Assembly (NCBI GenBank): GCA_015709595.1
Contig: CP054178.1
Location: 930,001-994,000, forward strand
Source of the DNA: Phycisphaeraceae bacterium
GTDB taxonomy: Bacteria; Planctomycetota; Phycisphaerae; Phycisphaerales; SM1A02
Length of the DNA: 64,000 nucleotides
Direction of reading: 5' to 3'
Positions 1 through 7,859 of the stretch are shown here, in pieces (within the stretch, counting starts at the first letter, position 1; the number at the start of each line of letters is the position of its first letter). The notes beneath the pieces were generated by a model. The model had not been told where the DNA came from. It made no database searches and saw only the letters and a program-made list of their open reading frames with translations. Position numbers and translations under genes: made by a program.

Positions 1-1236
1 GAGGAGGAGTGGATCAAGCAGCGGCTCCTGCCGTGGCTGCACAAGGCACTGCGGTATGTGCTCAACAAGAGTACTGGCGAGATGGAGCTGTTGGACTTCG
101 AATCCAACCCGACGACCGTCAAGCAGGCGCTCGACACCATTCGGTCGCTCGTTCACCTGCCTGCATCGACGGTAACGCCAACTTGGCTCGACGGCGGCAA
201 GGATCGTCCGCCCGCGCTCGAACTGCTCCCGTGCAAGTCGATGAACTTGCACATTCCGACCGGGCGCATCCTCGCGCCGACACCGGCGTTGTTCACCACC
301 AACTCGCTCGACTTCGACTACCACCCCGATCCCGAGTCGCCGGAGCGGTGGATCAAGTTCCTCGAGCAGTTGTTCGGGGATGACCTGGAATCCGTGGAGC
401 TGCTCCAGGAATGGATCGGTTACTGCCTCACCGCCGACACGAGCCAGCAGAAGATGCTACTTCTCGTAGGGCCGAGGCGGTCGGGCAAGGGCACGATCGG
501 GCGCGTCATCATTCGCCTCGTCGGCGCGGGCAACGTGGTGGGGCCGACCACGAGCAGCTTGGCCGGGCCTTTCGGCCTCCAGCCGCTGATTGACAAGTCG
601 CTGGCGATCGTCAGCGACGCCCGATTCAAGGGCGACAACGTCGGTACCGTGGTCGAGCGTTTGCTGTGCGTTTCCGGCGAGGACACGCTGACCATCGACC
701 GCAAGTTCTTGGGGGCAGTCAGCATGAAGCTGACAACCAGGTTCATGTTCCTCACGAACGAACTGCCCCGCCTCAACGACGCCAGCACGGCGCTGGCCGG
801 GCGATTCCTCGTGCTCCGCCTGACGCAGAGCTTCTATGGGCAGGAAGATCCCACCCTCACCGACCAGCTACTGGTCGAGCTGCCCGGCATCCTCCAATGG
901 GCCATCGAGGGGTGGAAGCGCCTGCGGGCGCGCGGCCGGTTCGTCCAGCCCAGGAGCGGGGAGGACGCCATCCGCGATATGGAAGACCTGGCCTCGCCGG
1001 TCGGCGCCTTCATTCGCGACCGCTGCGTCGTCGGCGTCGGGCATCGGGTTTGGGTGGACGACCTGTACAACGCCTGGAAAGCGTGGTGCGAGGCGGACGG
1101 GCGCAACGCCGTCAGTACGAAGCAGGCCTTCGGACGTGACCTCATGGCCGCCGCGCCGGGAGTGTCGCGCCGTCGCGGAACGGGGATGGTGGCGTTCTAC
1201 GAGGGGATCGGCCTCCGAACGGAGGTGCCCGTATGA
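1..1236 (+). CDS. Phage/plasmid primase-helicase (D5/P4 type), 5'-truncated by window edge
   Basis: The frame is open from base 1, so the N-terminus lies outside the window; about 411 residues are visible. They form the C-terminal half of a D5-type replication protein: a short D5_N-like segment, then a superfamily 3 helicase. The Walker A motif is GPRRSGKGT (near residue 156 of the visible part), the B-like strand is SLAIVSDARF, and the sensor segment is FMFLTNELPRL. A winged-helix-like tail follows. In phages, plasmids and satellites such proteins unwind and prime the element's own origin. It is the first gene of the island, followed by a repeat-rich noncoding stretch and a methyltransferase. 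The family call is firm; whether a primase domain lies upstream cannot be seen. Confidence 0.85.
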   Translation, partial: EEEWIKQRLLPWLHKALRYVLNKSTGEMELLDFESNPTTVKQALDTIRSLVHLPASTVTPTWLDGGKDRPPALELLPCKSMNLHIPTGRILAPTPALFTTNSLDFDYHPDPESPERWIKFLEQLFGDDLESVELLQEWIGYCLTADTSQQKMLLLVGPRRSGKGTIGRVIIRLVGAGNVVGPTTSSLAGPFGLQPLIDKSLAIVSDARFKGDNVGTVVERLLCVSGEDTLTIDRKFLGAVSMKLTTRFMFLTNELPRLNDASTALAGRFLVLRLTQSFYGQEDPTLTDQLLVELPGILQWAIEGWKRLRARGRFVQPRSGEDAIRDMEDLASPVGAFIRDRCVVGVGHRVWVDDLYNAWKAWCEADGRNAVSTKQAFGRDLMAAAPGVSRRRGTGMVAFYEGIGLRTEVPV

Positions 1237-1674
1237 GCGCCGCTGCCCCGCACTGTCACGCACTGTCGCGTCAGTCGCCATCGCGGCGGACCCCACGCCG
1301 CGCGCGTGCGCCGGCGCGCCCGCATGCATGGGTATCAATCGGAACTGTCGCGTCAGTGCGCGGCAGTGCGCTCCAGTCATCCCCGCTTGCGGGCTCCTGC
1401 CCGTGGGCCACGACGTTGCCCCGTGTTGCGGGCGGACCGACGGCTCGGGTCGGTCGTCCGCCGTGCGGTCTCGCGGCCCACTGGCCAACGTCGGCGAACA
1501 TGGGGGTGCCCCGTCTGGACTGCCGGTGTGCGTTCGATCGAGTGAGTACGCAGCCACCTCGTGGGCTCGGTCGGTATCTCGACAGCCACGGCACATCTGC
1601 CAACAAACGATTCACCACAGTGCCCACCGTGGGCCACGTCCCTCACCTGCCAAGACTGCACGGAGGCGAACGCC
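1237..1674. other. Noncoding stretch with short repeats and a strong hairpin
   Basis: No convincing gene lies between the helicase and the methyltransferase. Two tandem 10-mers, CACTGTCACG and CACTGTCGCG, occupy 1251-1270. The 14-mer ACTGTCGCGTCAGT occurs at 1262-1275 and again at 1344-1357. A GC-rich hairpin at about 1430-1462 pairs GGCGGAC..CCGAC with GTCGG..GTCCGCC around a short loop. Iterated short repeats beside a replication helicase could mark an origin, but this is inference. An ORF starting at 1233 with a GGAGG upstream is possible; its composition looks non-coding and it overlaps the next gene. Confidence 0.4.
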
Positions 1675-3006
1675 ATGTCCAACGAACTCACAGTCCACCA
1701 ACGCTCTATCACAGAGATCAAGCCGTACGAGCGGAACCCGCGCAAGAACGATGCGGCGGTGGACGCCGTCGCCCGTTCCATCAAGGAATTCGGTTTTCGC
1801 CAGCCCGTCGTGGTGGACGAGCATGGCGTCATCGTCGTCGGTCACACGCGCTTCAAGGCCGCGCAGCAGTTGGGGCTGGCCGAGGTGCCCGTCCACGTGG
1901 CCGTCGGACTCACCGAAGAGCAGGCGAAGGCGTATCGAATCGCGGATAACCAGACCGCCGCGCTCTCCACATTCGATCCCGACCTCTTGCCGCTGGAACT
2001 GCACGACCTTCAAGCGATGGGCGTCGACCTCGCGCTGACCGGCTTCAGCGAGGCCGAGATCGAACGGCTGCTGCACTCGGGCGCGAACCCGGGGCTGGTC
2101 GATCCCGATGACATTCCCGAGCCGCCCGCCGAGGCCGTCACCCAGCCGGGCGACATGTGGGTGCTGGGGAACCATCGCTTGTTGTGCGGTGACTCGTCAA
2201 AGCCAGAGGACCTCGATCGACTGCTGGACGGCCAGCCCATTCATCTGGCCCACGTCGACCCGCCATACAACGTGAACGTCGAGCCGCGCTCGAACAACGC
2301 CCGGGCGGCGGGCTCGACGGCGCTGCCGGCGGTCGCCAAGGCCAAGGCGCATCTGCAGGGATTCGATGACGCCCGGCAGGGCAAACCCAAGGCGACGCAC
2401 AAGCAGATGCGCGCCAAGGACCGGCCGCTCCAGAACGACTTCATGTCCGCCGCCGACTTCGACGCCGTGCTGCTCGCCTGGTTCGGGAACATGGCCCGCG
2501 TACTGCTGCCGGGTCGGTGCTTCTACGTGTGGGGCGGCTACGCCAACTGGGCCAACTACTGCAGCGCGCTGGCCACGTGCGGCCTGTACTTCTCGCAGGG
2601 CATCACTTGGGTGAAGAGCCACCCCGTCCTCGGTCGCAAGGATTTCATGAATGACTGCGAGCACGCGTGGTATGGATGGCGCGAAGGCGCTGGCCACCGG
2701 TTCTTCGGGCCGAACAACATCTCGAACGTGTGGAACGTCAAGAAGGTCAACCCGCAGGCGATGGTGCATTTGACCGAGAAGCCCGTCGAACTCGCGGCCC
2801 GCGCCATCGTCTACTCATCGCAACCCGGTGAGAACGTGCTGGACCTCTTCGGCGGCTCGGGCTCGACCCTCATCGCGTGTGAACAACAGGGGCGGCGCGC
2901 GTTCCTCTTGGAACTCGACCCGCTCTACTGCGACGTGATCGTCCAGCGGTGGGAGCAGTTCACAGGACTGAAGGCCCAGCGGCAGTCTGCAAGGCCACAA
3001 CCATGA
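1675..3006 (+). CDS. ParB-like nuclease domain fused to DNA N6-adenine methyltransferase
   Basis: This 443-residue protein has an N-terminal ParB/Srx domain (about residues 5-95, with VVGHTRFKAA and RIADNQTA) and a C-terminal DNA methylase. The methylase shows catalytic motif IV DPPYNV and, later, the AdoMet-binding motif DLFGGSGST. The order IV before I fits the beta class of N6-adenine or N4-cytosine methyltransferases. The motif DPPY favours adenine but does not prove it. The start at 1675 is chosen because GGAGG lies 10 bases upstream and the ParB homology begins there; the frame is open further upstream to about 1561. Such fusions are common in phages and integrative elements, where they modify the element's DNA or mark packaging sites. 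It converges with the next gene with only 2 bases between the stops. Confidence 0.9.
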   Translation: MSNELTVHQRSITEIKPYERNPRKNDAAVDAVARSIKEFGFRQPVVVDEHGVIVVGHTRFKAAQQLGLAEVPVHVAVGLTEEQAKAYRIADNQTAALSTFDPDLLPLELHDLQAMGVDLALTGFSEAEIERLLHSGANPGLVDPDDIPEPPAEAVTQPGDMWVLGNHRLLCGDSSKPEDLDRLLDGQPIHLAHVDPPYNVNVEPRSNNARAAGSTALPAVAKAKAHLQGFDDARQGKPKATHKQMRAKDRPLQNDFMSAADFDAVLLAWFGNMARVLLPGRCFYVWGGYANWANYCSALATCGLYFSQGITWVKSHPVLGRKDFMNDCEHAWYGWREGAGHRFFGPNNISNVWNVKKVNPQAMVHLTEKPVELAARAIVYSSQPGENVLDLFGGSGSTLIACEQQGRRAFLLELDPLYCDVIVQRWEQFTGLKAQRQSARPQP

Positions 3007-3008
3007 CA

Positions 3009-3782
3009 TCACGAGCCAACGTCTTCATCGGCGATCGTGACTCCTGGCGGCGGCACCTCGGTCAGGCCGAGGAGCAGCCACTCCAGGGCCGCTGCTTCGT
3101 AGGTTTCCACAGGGATGTCGAGCGGCTCATTGTCCCGGTGTGCGTTCACATGTCGCACGAATTGGGGGCAGATCTCTGGGTTGGTCCTGACAACGTCCGC
3201 ACCCCATCGCAGGATTGCCAGGTAGGTGTGAAGGTCGCACGCGCCCTTGGGGTACGTGGCACCGGCCCGACCAATGCTCGAAGCGATTCTCGCATGGGTT
3301 CTCTTGATCGGTCGCCTCAGCCACCCGTGGGCGAGTACCCATCTCCACATCACGGCGTCGTCCACCACGATGAAAAGCCGCGGGTTCCAGAAGTGCAGCA
3401 CCTTGGAGATCGCTACGACCGAAGGCCCGTGCCGGTTGGGCTTGATGAGCCGCATCGAATCCAGAATACGGCTGCATGCGGGAACATCAGCGTCCTCCAG
3501 CGAACTGAGCCGTCGGCTCCGGTACGCCGTGTCCAGCGAACTCAGTTCATCAAACGTGCGGCGAGCATCCCACGGCCGGCCTGTAAATCCCCGAAAGACC
3601 TGCCAGTACCCGCGCAGCGCCTTGTGGAGCTTCGCATACTCATCGAATCGCTTCTGCTCGAAGGCGACCGCACCCTGCCGCCACCATCGTATGTGGTCGG
3701 GAATCTTCCAGCCCTTCACGTCGTGGTAGATGCGGCCGTGCTCCTTGAAGCCGCTTCTGATCGCCTCTTCGGTGAATCGCAT
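3009..3782 (-). CDS. Conserved-looking hypothetical protein
   Basis: About 257 residues, rich in Trp and Arg, no signal peptide or membrane segment. I do not recognise the family with confidence. The central segment SKVLHFWNPRLFIVVDD resembles a motif (SK..HF..P..FP..D) in several uncharacterised bacterial proteins. The ATG at 3782 is preferred over the TTG at 3803 because GGAAGG sits 7 bases upstream. It is transcribed towards the methyltransferase gene and ends 2 bases from it. Codon use is ordinary for this GC-rich island, and the protein has normal amino-acid composition, which argues that it is a real gene. Confidence 0.65.
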   Translation of the reverse strand: MRFTEEAIRSGFKEHGRIYHDVKGWKIPDHIRWWRQGAVAFEQKRFDEYAKLHKALRGYWQVFRGFTGRPWDARRTFDELSSLDTAYRSRRLSSLEDADVPACSRILDSMRLIKPNRHGPSVVAISKVLHFWNPRLFIVVDDAVMWRWVLAHGWLRRPIKRTHARIASSIGRAGATYPKGACDLHTYLAILRWGADVVRTNPEICPQFVRHVNAHRDNEPLDIPVETYEAAALEWLLLGLTEVPPPGVTIADEDVGS

Positions 3783-4087
3783 CAACAGACCTTCCGGCGT
3801 CAAGGGTGCGGTCTTTGCATGGGCCGCGCCCAGGTGACCAGTTTGCGTTCACTGCATCGTCCGCATGTGCCCCTGTCCCGGGCGAAGTCTGTGGTCAGCC
3901 CGAGCGCGGTCGCGATCGGATTGACGGCCACACGGTTCTTGATGCCCGCAAGCAGCGCGATGCAGTCGTCGCACAGGGGTCGACCTGGCGAGGAACGCAA
4001 AGCAGCCACGACGCGTTCTGGATTCGATCCAGTCATGCCGCAAGCCATCGTACCGCAGCGCGTGGTAGGCCGAAAGGAGATCGAACC

Positions 4088-4300
4088 ATGCACCGCCTGA
4101 CCACCCGCATCCACCGCCTCGAACGCTGCCAGCCGCCCTCGCTGGCGACGGTGTCGCTGCCGCCGGAGTGCCACGCGCGGGTGGAGGCGCTGCTGGCGCT
4201 GTACGAGTCGCGCTGGCCCGACCTGGCGGCTATCGCCGACCCGGTGGTGCGGTTCGAGGAGGCGGCCCGGCGGCTGGATGACCCGGAGGAGGCGTGGTGA
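4088..4300 (+). CDS. Small RIxRLE-type protein (70 aa)
   Basis: A 70-residue protein beginning MHRLTTRIHRLERCQP with an AAAGGAG ribosome-binding site 8 bases before the ATG. The N-terminal RIHRLE segment is shared with two other small island proteins (8770-9045, RIHRLERA; 9080-9301, RINRLEHR), so the three form a family. This member lacks the Cys pairs seen in the other two and continues as a charged helix. Its stop overlaps an ATG (TGATG at 4298-4302), but the ORF that would follow runs through a repeat tract and is not convincing. Function unknown. Confidence 0.6.
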   Translation: MHRLTTRIHRLERCQPPSLATVSLPPECHARVEALLALYESRWPDLAAIADPVVRFEEAARRLDDPEEAW

Positions 4301-4762
4301 TGCGGCACCGGCCCGATGATCATCCTGCCGGTCGTGGCGATGATCGTGCACCAGCGCGCGGTGATGATGCTCGGGTGATCATGCACGATCCTGCCGGGCG
4401 GCTGCGCGATCATCAACGGCTGCTCGTGGATGATCGTCCACTATCACCGCGTGATGATCCCCGCGCGCTGCTCACCGATCATCGACCATCACCGCGTGAT
4501 GATCCCGCGCGCTCCTCGGATGCTCCTCGACGATCCTGCGGTGATGATCCTGCAGGAGCGCGCAGCGCGGCAGCAGGAGCACGAGGGTCTGGGGGCGCGG
4601 CTCATGGCGATGTTCAGCACCCCGCCAGTGTCGTTCCGTCCCCAAAGCGCCACTTGGCCCGTGGTCGCCTGCGGGTACGCCTGGCGGTCGCCGCGACGGT
4701 GGCGCAGGACGCCACGCTCCGGCCGCAGAAAACCCCACCTTCCGGGGCGGTCGGTGGGGTGA
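4301..4762. repeat. Tract of imperfect repeats rich in GATGATC / GATCATC
   Basis: Between 4314 and 4560 the core ATGATC or GATCAT recurs at close, irregular spacing. The clearest pair is ATCACCGCGTGATGATCC at about 4443-4460 and 4489-4506, a 46-base period, each copy followed by a CGCGCG(C)T tail. More diverged units with CGCGGTGATGATG and TGCGGTGATGATCC lie near 4356 and 4540. All three forward frames are partly open because of composition, and none reads as a normal protein. The tract separates the plus-strand and minus-strand parts of the island. It could be a repeat-derived noncoding element or a decayed gene. Confidence 0.55.
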
Positions 4763-4785
4763 AAGGCGCCTTGGCGGCGAGGCGG

Positions 4786-5142
4786 TCAGAGAGGCGTCAG
4801 TGGCGGCGGCCCTTTCTCCCGCAGCGCATGCCACTCGGTCATGGCATCCAGGTGAATCGATTCGCTGGCCGCCACGCTCTTGCGCCGCAGCGTCTCGACC
4901 ACGATGCCGCGCTCCCGCAGGAACGCCAGCGTGACGTTGATCTGCGTGAAGGGCAGGCCGGTGGCGGCCCGCAGCGTCTCGACGGTGAACGAGCCGCCGC
5001 CGAGGTCATCGATCGCGTGGACCACCGCCTCGTACACATCGAGGTCGCAGGTGTGGCGGTAGGGCGTGCCGCGCCGGGGCCGCACGTCGCGGACCATGAT
5101 GCGTTCCAAGACCGCGAAGGTCTCGTCGAGGTCGTGCGGCAT
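4786..5142 (-). CDS. Small winged-helix-like protein, accessory cassette
   Basis: 118 residues. The middle (about 45-90) reads as a winged helix: a helix VYEAVVHAIDDLG, a second helix VETLRAATGLPFTQINVTLA and a wing RGIVVETLRRKS. That fits a small DNA-binding regulator. The start is set by a strong GGAAGGAGG 10-11 bases upstream. It is the last gene of a minus-strand cassette of eight small genes, all with short spacers. The 5' leader here (GGAGGTGCGTGAGCC before ATG) is almost the same as the leader of the gene starting at 5733. No named family recognised. Confidence 0.65.
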   Translation of the reverse strand: MPHDLDETFAVLERIMVRDVRPRRGTPYRHTCDLDVYEAVVHAIDDLGGGSFTVETLRAATGLPFTQINVTLAFLRERGIVVETLRRKSVAASESIHLDAMTEWHALREKGPPPLTPL

Positions 5143-5145
5143 GGC

Positions 5146-5424
5146 TCACGCACCTCCTTCCGGTTGAGGCGCGGCCGCCCTTGCTCCCGCCCCCGTTCCG
5201 GCCCCCATTCCGGGGGTTCGGCGGCGCAGCCGCGCGGCCGAGCGGAAGGTGAGTTGGCGGCCGGTGCGCTCGTTGACCACATCGATGCGCTTCTGCCAAC
5301 GCGTGCTGCCGGGCGTGTGCCAGGCGGGCGGCACCTCGCGGATGGCCAGCACCCTGACCGTGGTCATCTGGCCCGACACCTTGGCGATGTACCGCCCTCC
5401 GATTTCAACGTCGGTGATCTTCAT
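5146..5424 (-). CDS. Small hypothetical protein, accessory cassette
   Basis: 92 residues, preceded by AAAGGAGG at good distance from its ATG. The N-terminal half (MKITDVEIGGRYIAKVSG onward) reads as small beta strands, as in short phage proteins that adjust nucleotide or protein binding. The C-terminus is Arg/Ala/Gly-rich. It sits 3 bases before the next cassette gene. No family recognised. Confidence 0.6.
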   Translation of the reverse strand: MKITDVEIGGRYIAKVSGQMTTVRVLAIREVPPAWHTPGSTRWQKRIDVVNERTGRQLTFRSAARLRRRTPGMGAGTGAGARAAAPQPEGGA

Positions 5425-5427
5425 GGG

Positions 5428-5733
5428 TCAGCCCTCCTTTCCCGGATTGGGGTTGTCGTCCTCGGGGTCGTACCGCAAGGTTGCGGTGCCGTCCTCGTGC
5501 AGCATGGGCTGCGCGCCTTCCCAGGGGCGCGGCTGTTCGTAGCAGCAGATATAGAGCGCGGCCGCCTCGCCGATGAGTTCCTGCCGATCGGGTCCAATCG
5601 ACACGGCGTGGCCACACACCTGCTGCTCCGCGTAGGCCGCGTTGTACCGGGGGCCGTCGATGATGCCCACGACGACCTGGGCGTCGGGCGGCAACCCTTC
5701 GATGGCGTCGAGAAGTTTCTGAATGGTCAGCAT
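5428..5733 (-). CDS. Small hypothetical protein, accessory cassette
   Basis: 101 residues. The start MLTIQKLLDAIEGLPPDAQV is typical of short phage and plasmid proteins beginning with an amphipathic helix. There are two Cys in LYICCYEQ and an acidic tail. GGGAGGTGCGTGAGCC precedes the ATG, nearly identical to the leader of the gene starting at 5142. It lies 3 bases from the flanking genes on either side. Function unknown. Confidence 0.6.
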   Translation of the reverse strand: MLTIQKLLDAIEGLPPDAQVVVGIIDGPRYNAAYAEQQVCGHAVSIGPDRQELIGEAAALYICCYEQPRPWEGAQPMLHEDGTATLRYDPEDDNPNPGKEG

Positions 5734-5736
5734 GGC

Positions 5737-6303
5737 TCACGCACCTCCCTTCTGGTTGGCGGCGAACAGCCCACGGTCCTTCTTGGTGAAGCGTGCCTCG
5801 CGTCCCTTGGCCGCGATCTCGCGGATGATGGCGGCGTAGAGGGTGGCGTGCGGCGTGGCCCCGCTGGTCTTCCAGCCCGCCGCGATGGCGCGCTCGGCGA
5901 TGGTCTTGGCGTTGAGCGGCTCGCCCGACTCGGCCAACACGGTGGCGGCCAGGTCCAGCCCGCTGAGGCGCTTGGGCTTGGGCTCCTTCGGCGTCTTGGG
6001 CGTCCGGGGTGCCTTCGGCGTCTTGGCCTTGGGGCCGCCGACGTTGCCCCCCGTGGCGTCCTTCGCGTCGGTGGCGTCCTTGGCCGCCTTCTTGCCCTTC
6101 TTCGCCCCGTTCGCCCCAAGGGCGACCATCGGCACGCGGTCGAGTTCCGCCGTGCCGTTGGCCTTGGCTGCCGCCTCGGACTCGGCCCACTTCTTCGTGA
6201 TCTCAGCGCGGGCCTTGTCGATGGTGGCCCGGCTGGCGGGCTCGCTGCCCTTGGGCCGGTCGCTCTTGCGGAGGGTGGACTTCTTCGTGTTCTTCTTCGA
6301 CAT
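5737..6303 (-). CDS. HARE-HTH domain protein with basic N-terminal tail
   Basis: 188 residues. The first 110 are a Lys/Pro/Ala-rich, probably disordered basic tail with repeated KTPK/KAPR units. The C-terminal 70 residues fit the HARE-HTH (HB1/ASXL-type winged helix) family: [20 protein letters not shown], then [11 protein letters not shown], then [12 protein letters not shown]. That module occurs in restriction endonucleases, RNA polymerase delta subunit and chromatin proteins, where it reads nucleic acid state. Here a chromatin-like or modification-sensing DNA-binding role is plausible. It is part of the minus-strand cassette; the basic tail recalls histone-like proteins. Family call good, role inferred. 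Confidence 0.8.
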   Translation of the reverse strand: MSKKNTKKSTLRKSDRPKGSEPASRATIDKARAEITKKWAESEAAAKANGTAELDRVPMVALGANGAKKGKKAAKDATDAKDATGGNVGGPKAKTPKAPRTPKTPKEPKPKRLSGLDLAATVLAESGEPLNAKTIAERAIAAGWKTSGATPHATLYAAIIREIAAKGREARFTKKDRGLFAANQKGGA

Positions 6304-6384
6304 TGCGTTTCTCCTGGTAGGAGGGTGTGTGATCCCCGCCCGGCACGCGCCGGGTCGGGCGTGTTGGCTCGTGGATTCCGTGGG

Positions 6385-6735
6385 TCAGTGGCTGGCGACC
6401 TGGATGCGGGTGTCGCTGCTGCCGTTCCACTCGACCTTCAGGCCTGCCTGGCGCAGGGCCTCGCAGATCTCCGCGCCATCGCCGGACCAGCCGAGCATGC
6501 AGCAGCCGTCCTCGGCGAGTCGGCGGGCGTCCTGGCCGTGGTAGAACACCACCTTGCCCTCGCGGCCCTCGGGCACCTCGTACCAGGCGCAGGTCATGCA
6601 GCAGGTGAAGTTCATGCGGCAGAAGTAGCCGCGCTTGCGGAGGTGCTTGAAGGCGGCGCGGATCGCATCGCGCACCTGGTCGGGCGTCATGCGGGGCGTG
6701 CTTCGGGGCGTGGTGTTGGTGGTTGGCGTCGTCAT
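6385..6735 (-). CDS. DUF6891-like small protein
   Basis: About 116 residues from the ATG at 6735; an upstream ATG at 6756 is in frame. The downstream start is preferred because the bases before it (GAGGACCACACCACC) match the leader shared by other cassette genes. Conserved-looking elements are FTCCMTCAWYEVP, VVFYHGQDARRL and a C-terminal LKVEWNGSSDTRIQV. These resemble DUF6891-type proteins, whose function is unknown. Three clustered Cys could bind metal. The assignment is from memory of the motif pattern and needs a profile search. Confidence 0.6.
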   Translation of the reverse strand: MTTPTTNTTPRSTPRMTPDQVRDAIRAAFKHLRKRGYFCRMNFTCCMTCAWYEVPEGREGKVVFYHGQDARRLAEDGCCMLGWSGDGAEICEALRQAGLKVEWNGSSDTRIQVASH

Positions 6736-6807
6736 GGTGGTGTGGTCCTCGTTCATCGCGTGGTAAGTGGGGGGGCGGAAAACAGCGAAGCCCGCATTCA
6801 GCGGGCT

Positions 6808-7101
6808 TCAGGGGGTCGGAGGGGTGGGGGGATTCGTGGCGTTGGGCCGTGGTTCCCCAACGGCCTTGAGGTAGTCGATCAGGTCGCTGGCGGTCCAGGT
6901 GTCATCGTCGATCGCGTGATGCTCCTCGGCGCTCTCGCGGTCATCGGGATCGATCTCGTAGAGGCGGAAGCCCATCGGCGAATCGATGTCGATGGCCCAC
7001 TCGCGTCCGTCGGGCGTGTGGACGGTGACGCTGCTCACGGTGCAGCCGCGGTTGCCCAGGAGGCGGGTGATCGCGAGGGCGTTCTTTGTCGTGCTGTTCA
7101 T
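6808..7101 (-). CDS. Small acidic hypothetical protein, accessory cassette
   Basis: 97 residues with an acidic middle (EIDPDDRESAEEHHAIDDD) and a Pro/Thr tail. The start is supported by a CCGGAGCACAAGCACC leader before ATG, the same type seen at 7440 and 7707. No domain recognised. In the 60 bases upstream the plus strand is a run of G-rich GGTGCGTGGGG units, also found before other genes of this cassette. Confidence 0.55.
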   Translation of the reverse strand: MNSTTKNALAITRLLGNRGCTVSSVTVHTPDGREWAIDIDSPMGFRLYEIDPDDRESAEEHHAIDDDTWTASDLIDYLKAVGEPRPNATNPPTPPTP

Positions 7102-7161
7102 GGTGCTTGTGCTCCGGTTGGTGGTGCGTGGGGGGGTGCGTGGGGTGGTACGTGGGGGGGC

Positions 7162-7440
7162 TCAGCAGTCGGCGAGTCGTTCGATCTCGCAGCGGACGTC
7201 GTAGACCAAGCTGCCGGTGCAGTTCGGGCCGCCGCCACCACCGAAGCGGCTGGGCCTGGCGATGCCGTAGATGCGCTTGGCGACCTCGATGGCCTTGAGG
7301 CGGCGCGTCTCGTCATCCTCATCCCGCCGCACGTCGCAGATGACCGCGTCGCCCTTGGTGACCAGCGCGCCGTTGTCGGTGCGCGTGATCTTCAGGTCGG
7401 TGCCGTCGAAGGTCTCGATGGTGATGGCCTTGATGGTCAT
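7162..7440 (-). CDS. Small hypothetical protein, accessory cassette
   Basis: 92 residues. The N-terminal half reads as beta strands (MTIKAITIETFDGTDLKITR), followed by a helix and a Gly-rich turn FGGGGGP. The leader CCGGAGCACGACGACC precedes the ATG and matches neighbouring genes. No family recognised. It lies inside the eight-gene minus-strand cassette. Confidence 0.55.
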   Translation of the reverse strand: MTIKAITIETFDGTDLKITRTDNGALVTKGDAVICDVRRDEDDETRRLKAIEVAKRIYGIARPSRFGGGGGPNCTGSLVYDVRCEIERLADC

Positions 7441-7488
7441 GGTCGTCGTGCTCCGGTGGATGGTGCGTGGGTGGGTGCGTCGAGCGCG

Positions 7489-7707
7489 TCAGGCGATCAT
7501 CTCGTCGAGGATGGCGTAGTGGAACCAGTGGGCCTCGGCCCAGCCCTCGATCATGTCCTGCCCGTCGCTGACGCGCTCGCCGTCGCGGTCGATGCGGTCG
7601 AGCAGCGCGGCGTGGATGTACGAGATGGCCTCGGGGCTCAAGCACTCCCGCAGGGCCTCGATCAGGTTGTCGCGGTCGCGCTGCGTGGTGGCGTTGTTCG
7701 TCGTCAT
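7489..7707 (-). CDS. Small hypothetical protein, first gene of accessory cassette
   Basis: 72 residues from the ATG at 7707, chosen because AAGGAGCACGACC lies just upstream. A longer frame reaches 7764. The sequence is helical (DNLIEALRECLSPEAISYIH) with an acidic centre and a C-terminal AHWFHYAILDEMIA. It is the promoter-proximal gene of the minus-strand cassette and is divergent from the zinc-ribbon gene at 7860. Function unknown. Confidence 0.6.
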   Translation of the reverse strand: MTTNNATTQRDRDNLIEALRECLSPEAISYIHAALLDRIDRDGERVSDGQDMIEGWAEAHWFHYAILDEMIA

Positions 7708-7796
7708 GGTCGTGCTCCTTCGCGTGGTGGCTGGTATGGGCTTCGTTCGGTACGCCACACACATCTACCTCGACCCCCGTGGACATCAAGGCCAAT

Positions 7797-7833
7797 CCCC
7801 CGGAATCCGCCGGAAACCACCGGATTCCGGGGG
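7797..7833. promoter_or_regulatory. 13-bp perfect inverted repeat between divergent gene modules
   Basis: CCCCCGGAATCCG (7797-7809) and CGGATTCCGGGGG (7821-7833) are exact reverse complements around an 11-base loop. The repeat sits between the minus-strand cassette (first start 7707) and the plus-strand module (start 7860). It has only a three-T tail, so a divergent operator or a bidirectional hairpin is more likely than an intrinsic terminator. Confidence 0.5.
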
Positions 7834-7859
7834 TTTGGCCACATTCCGGAGTTCCCCAC

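Noticed and set aside
1233-1949. ORF starting with a good GGAGG at the end of the helicase gene
   Set aside because: Product is Arg/Pro/Ser-rich and overlaps 275 bases of the methyltransferase gene; a short real peptide cannot be excluded, but nothing supports it beyond the ribosome-binding site.
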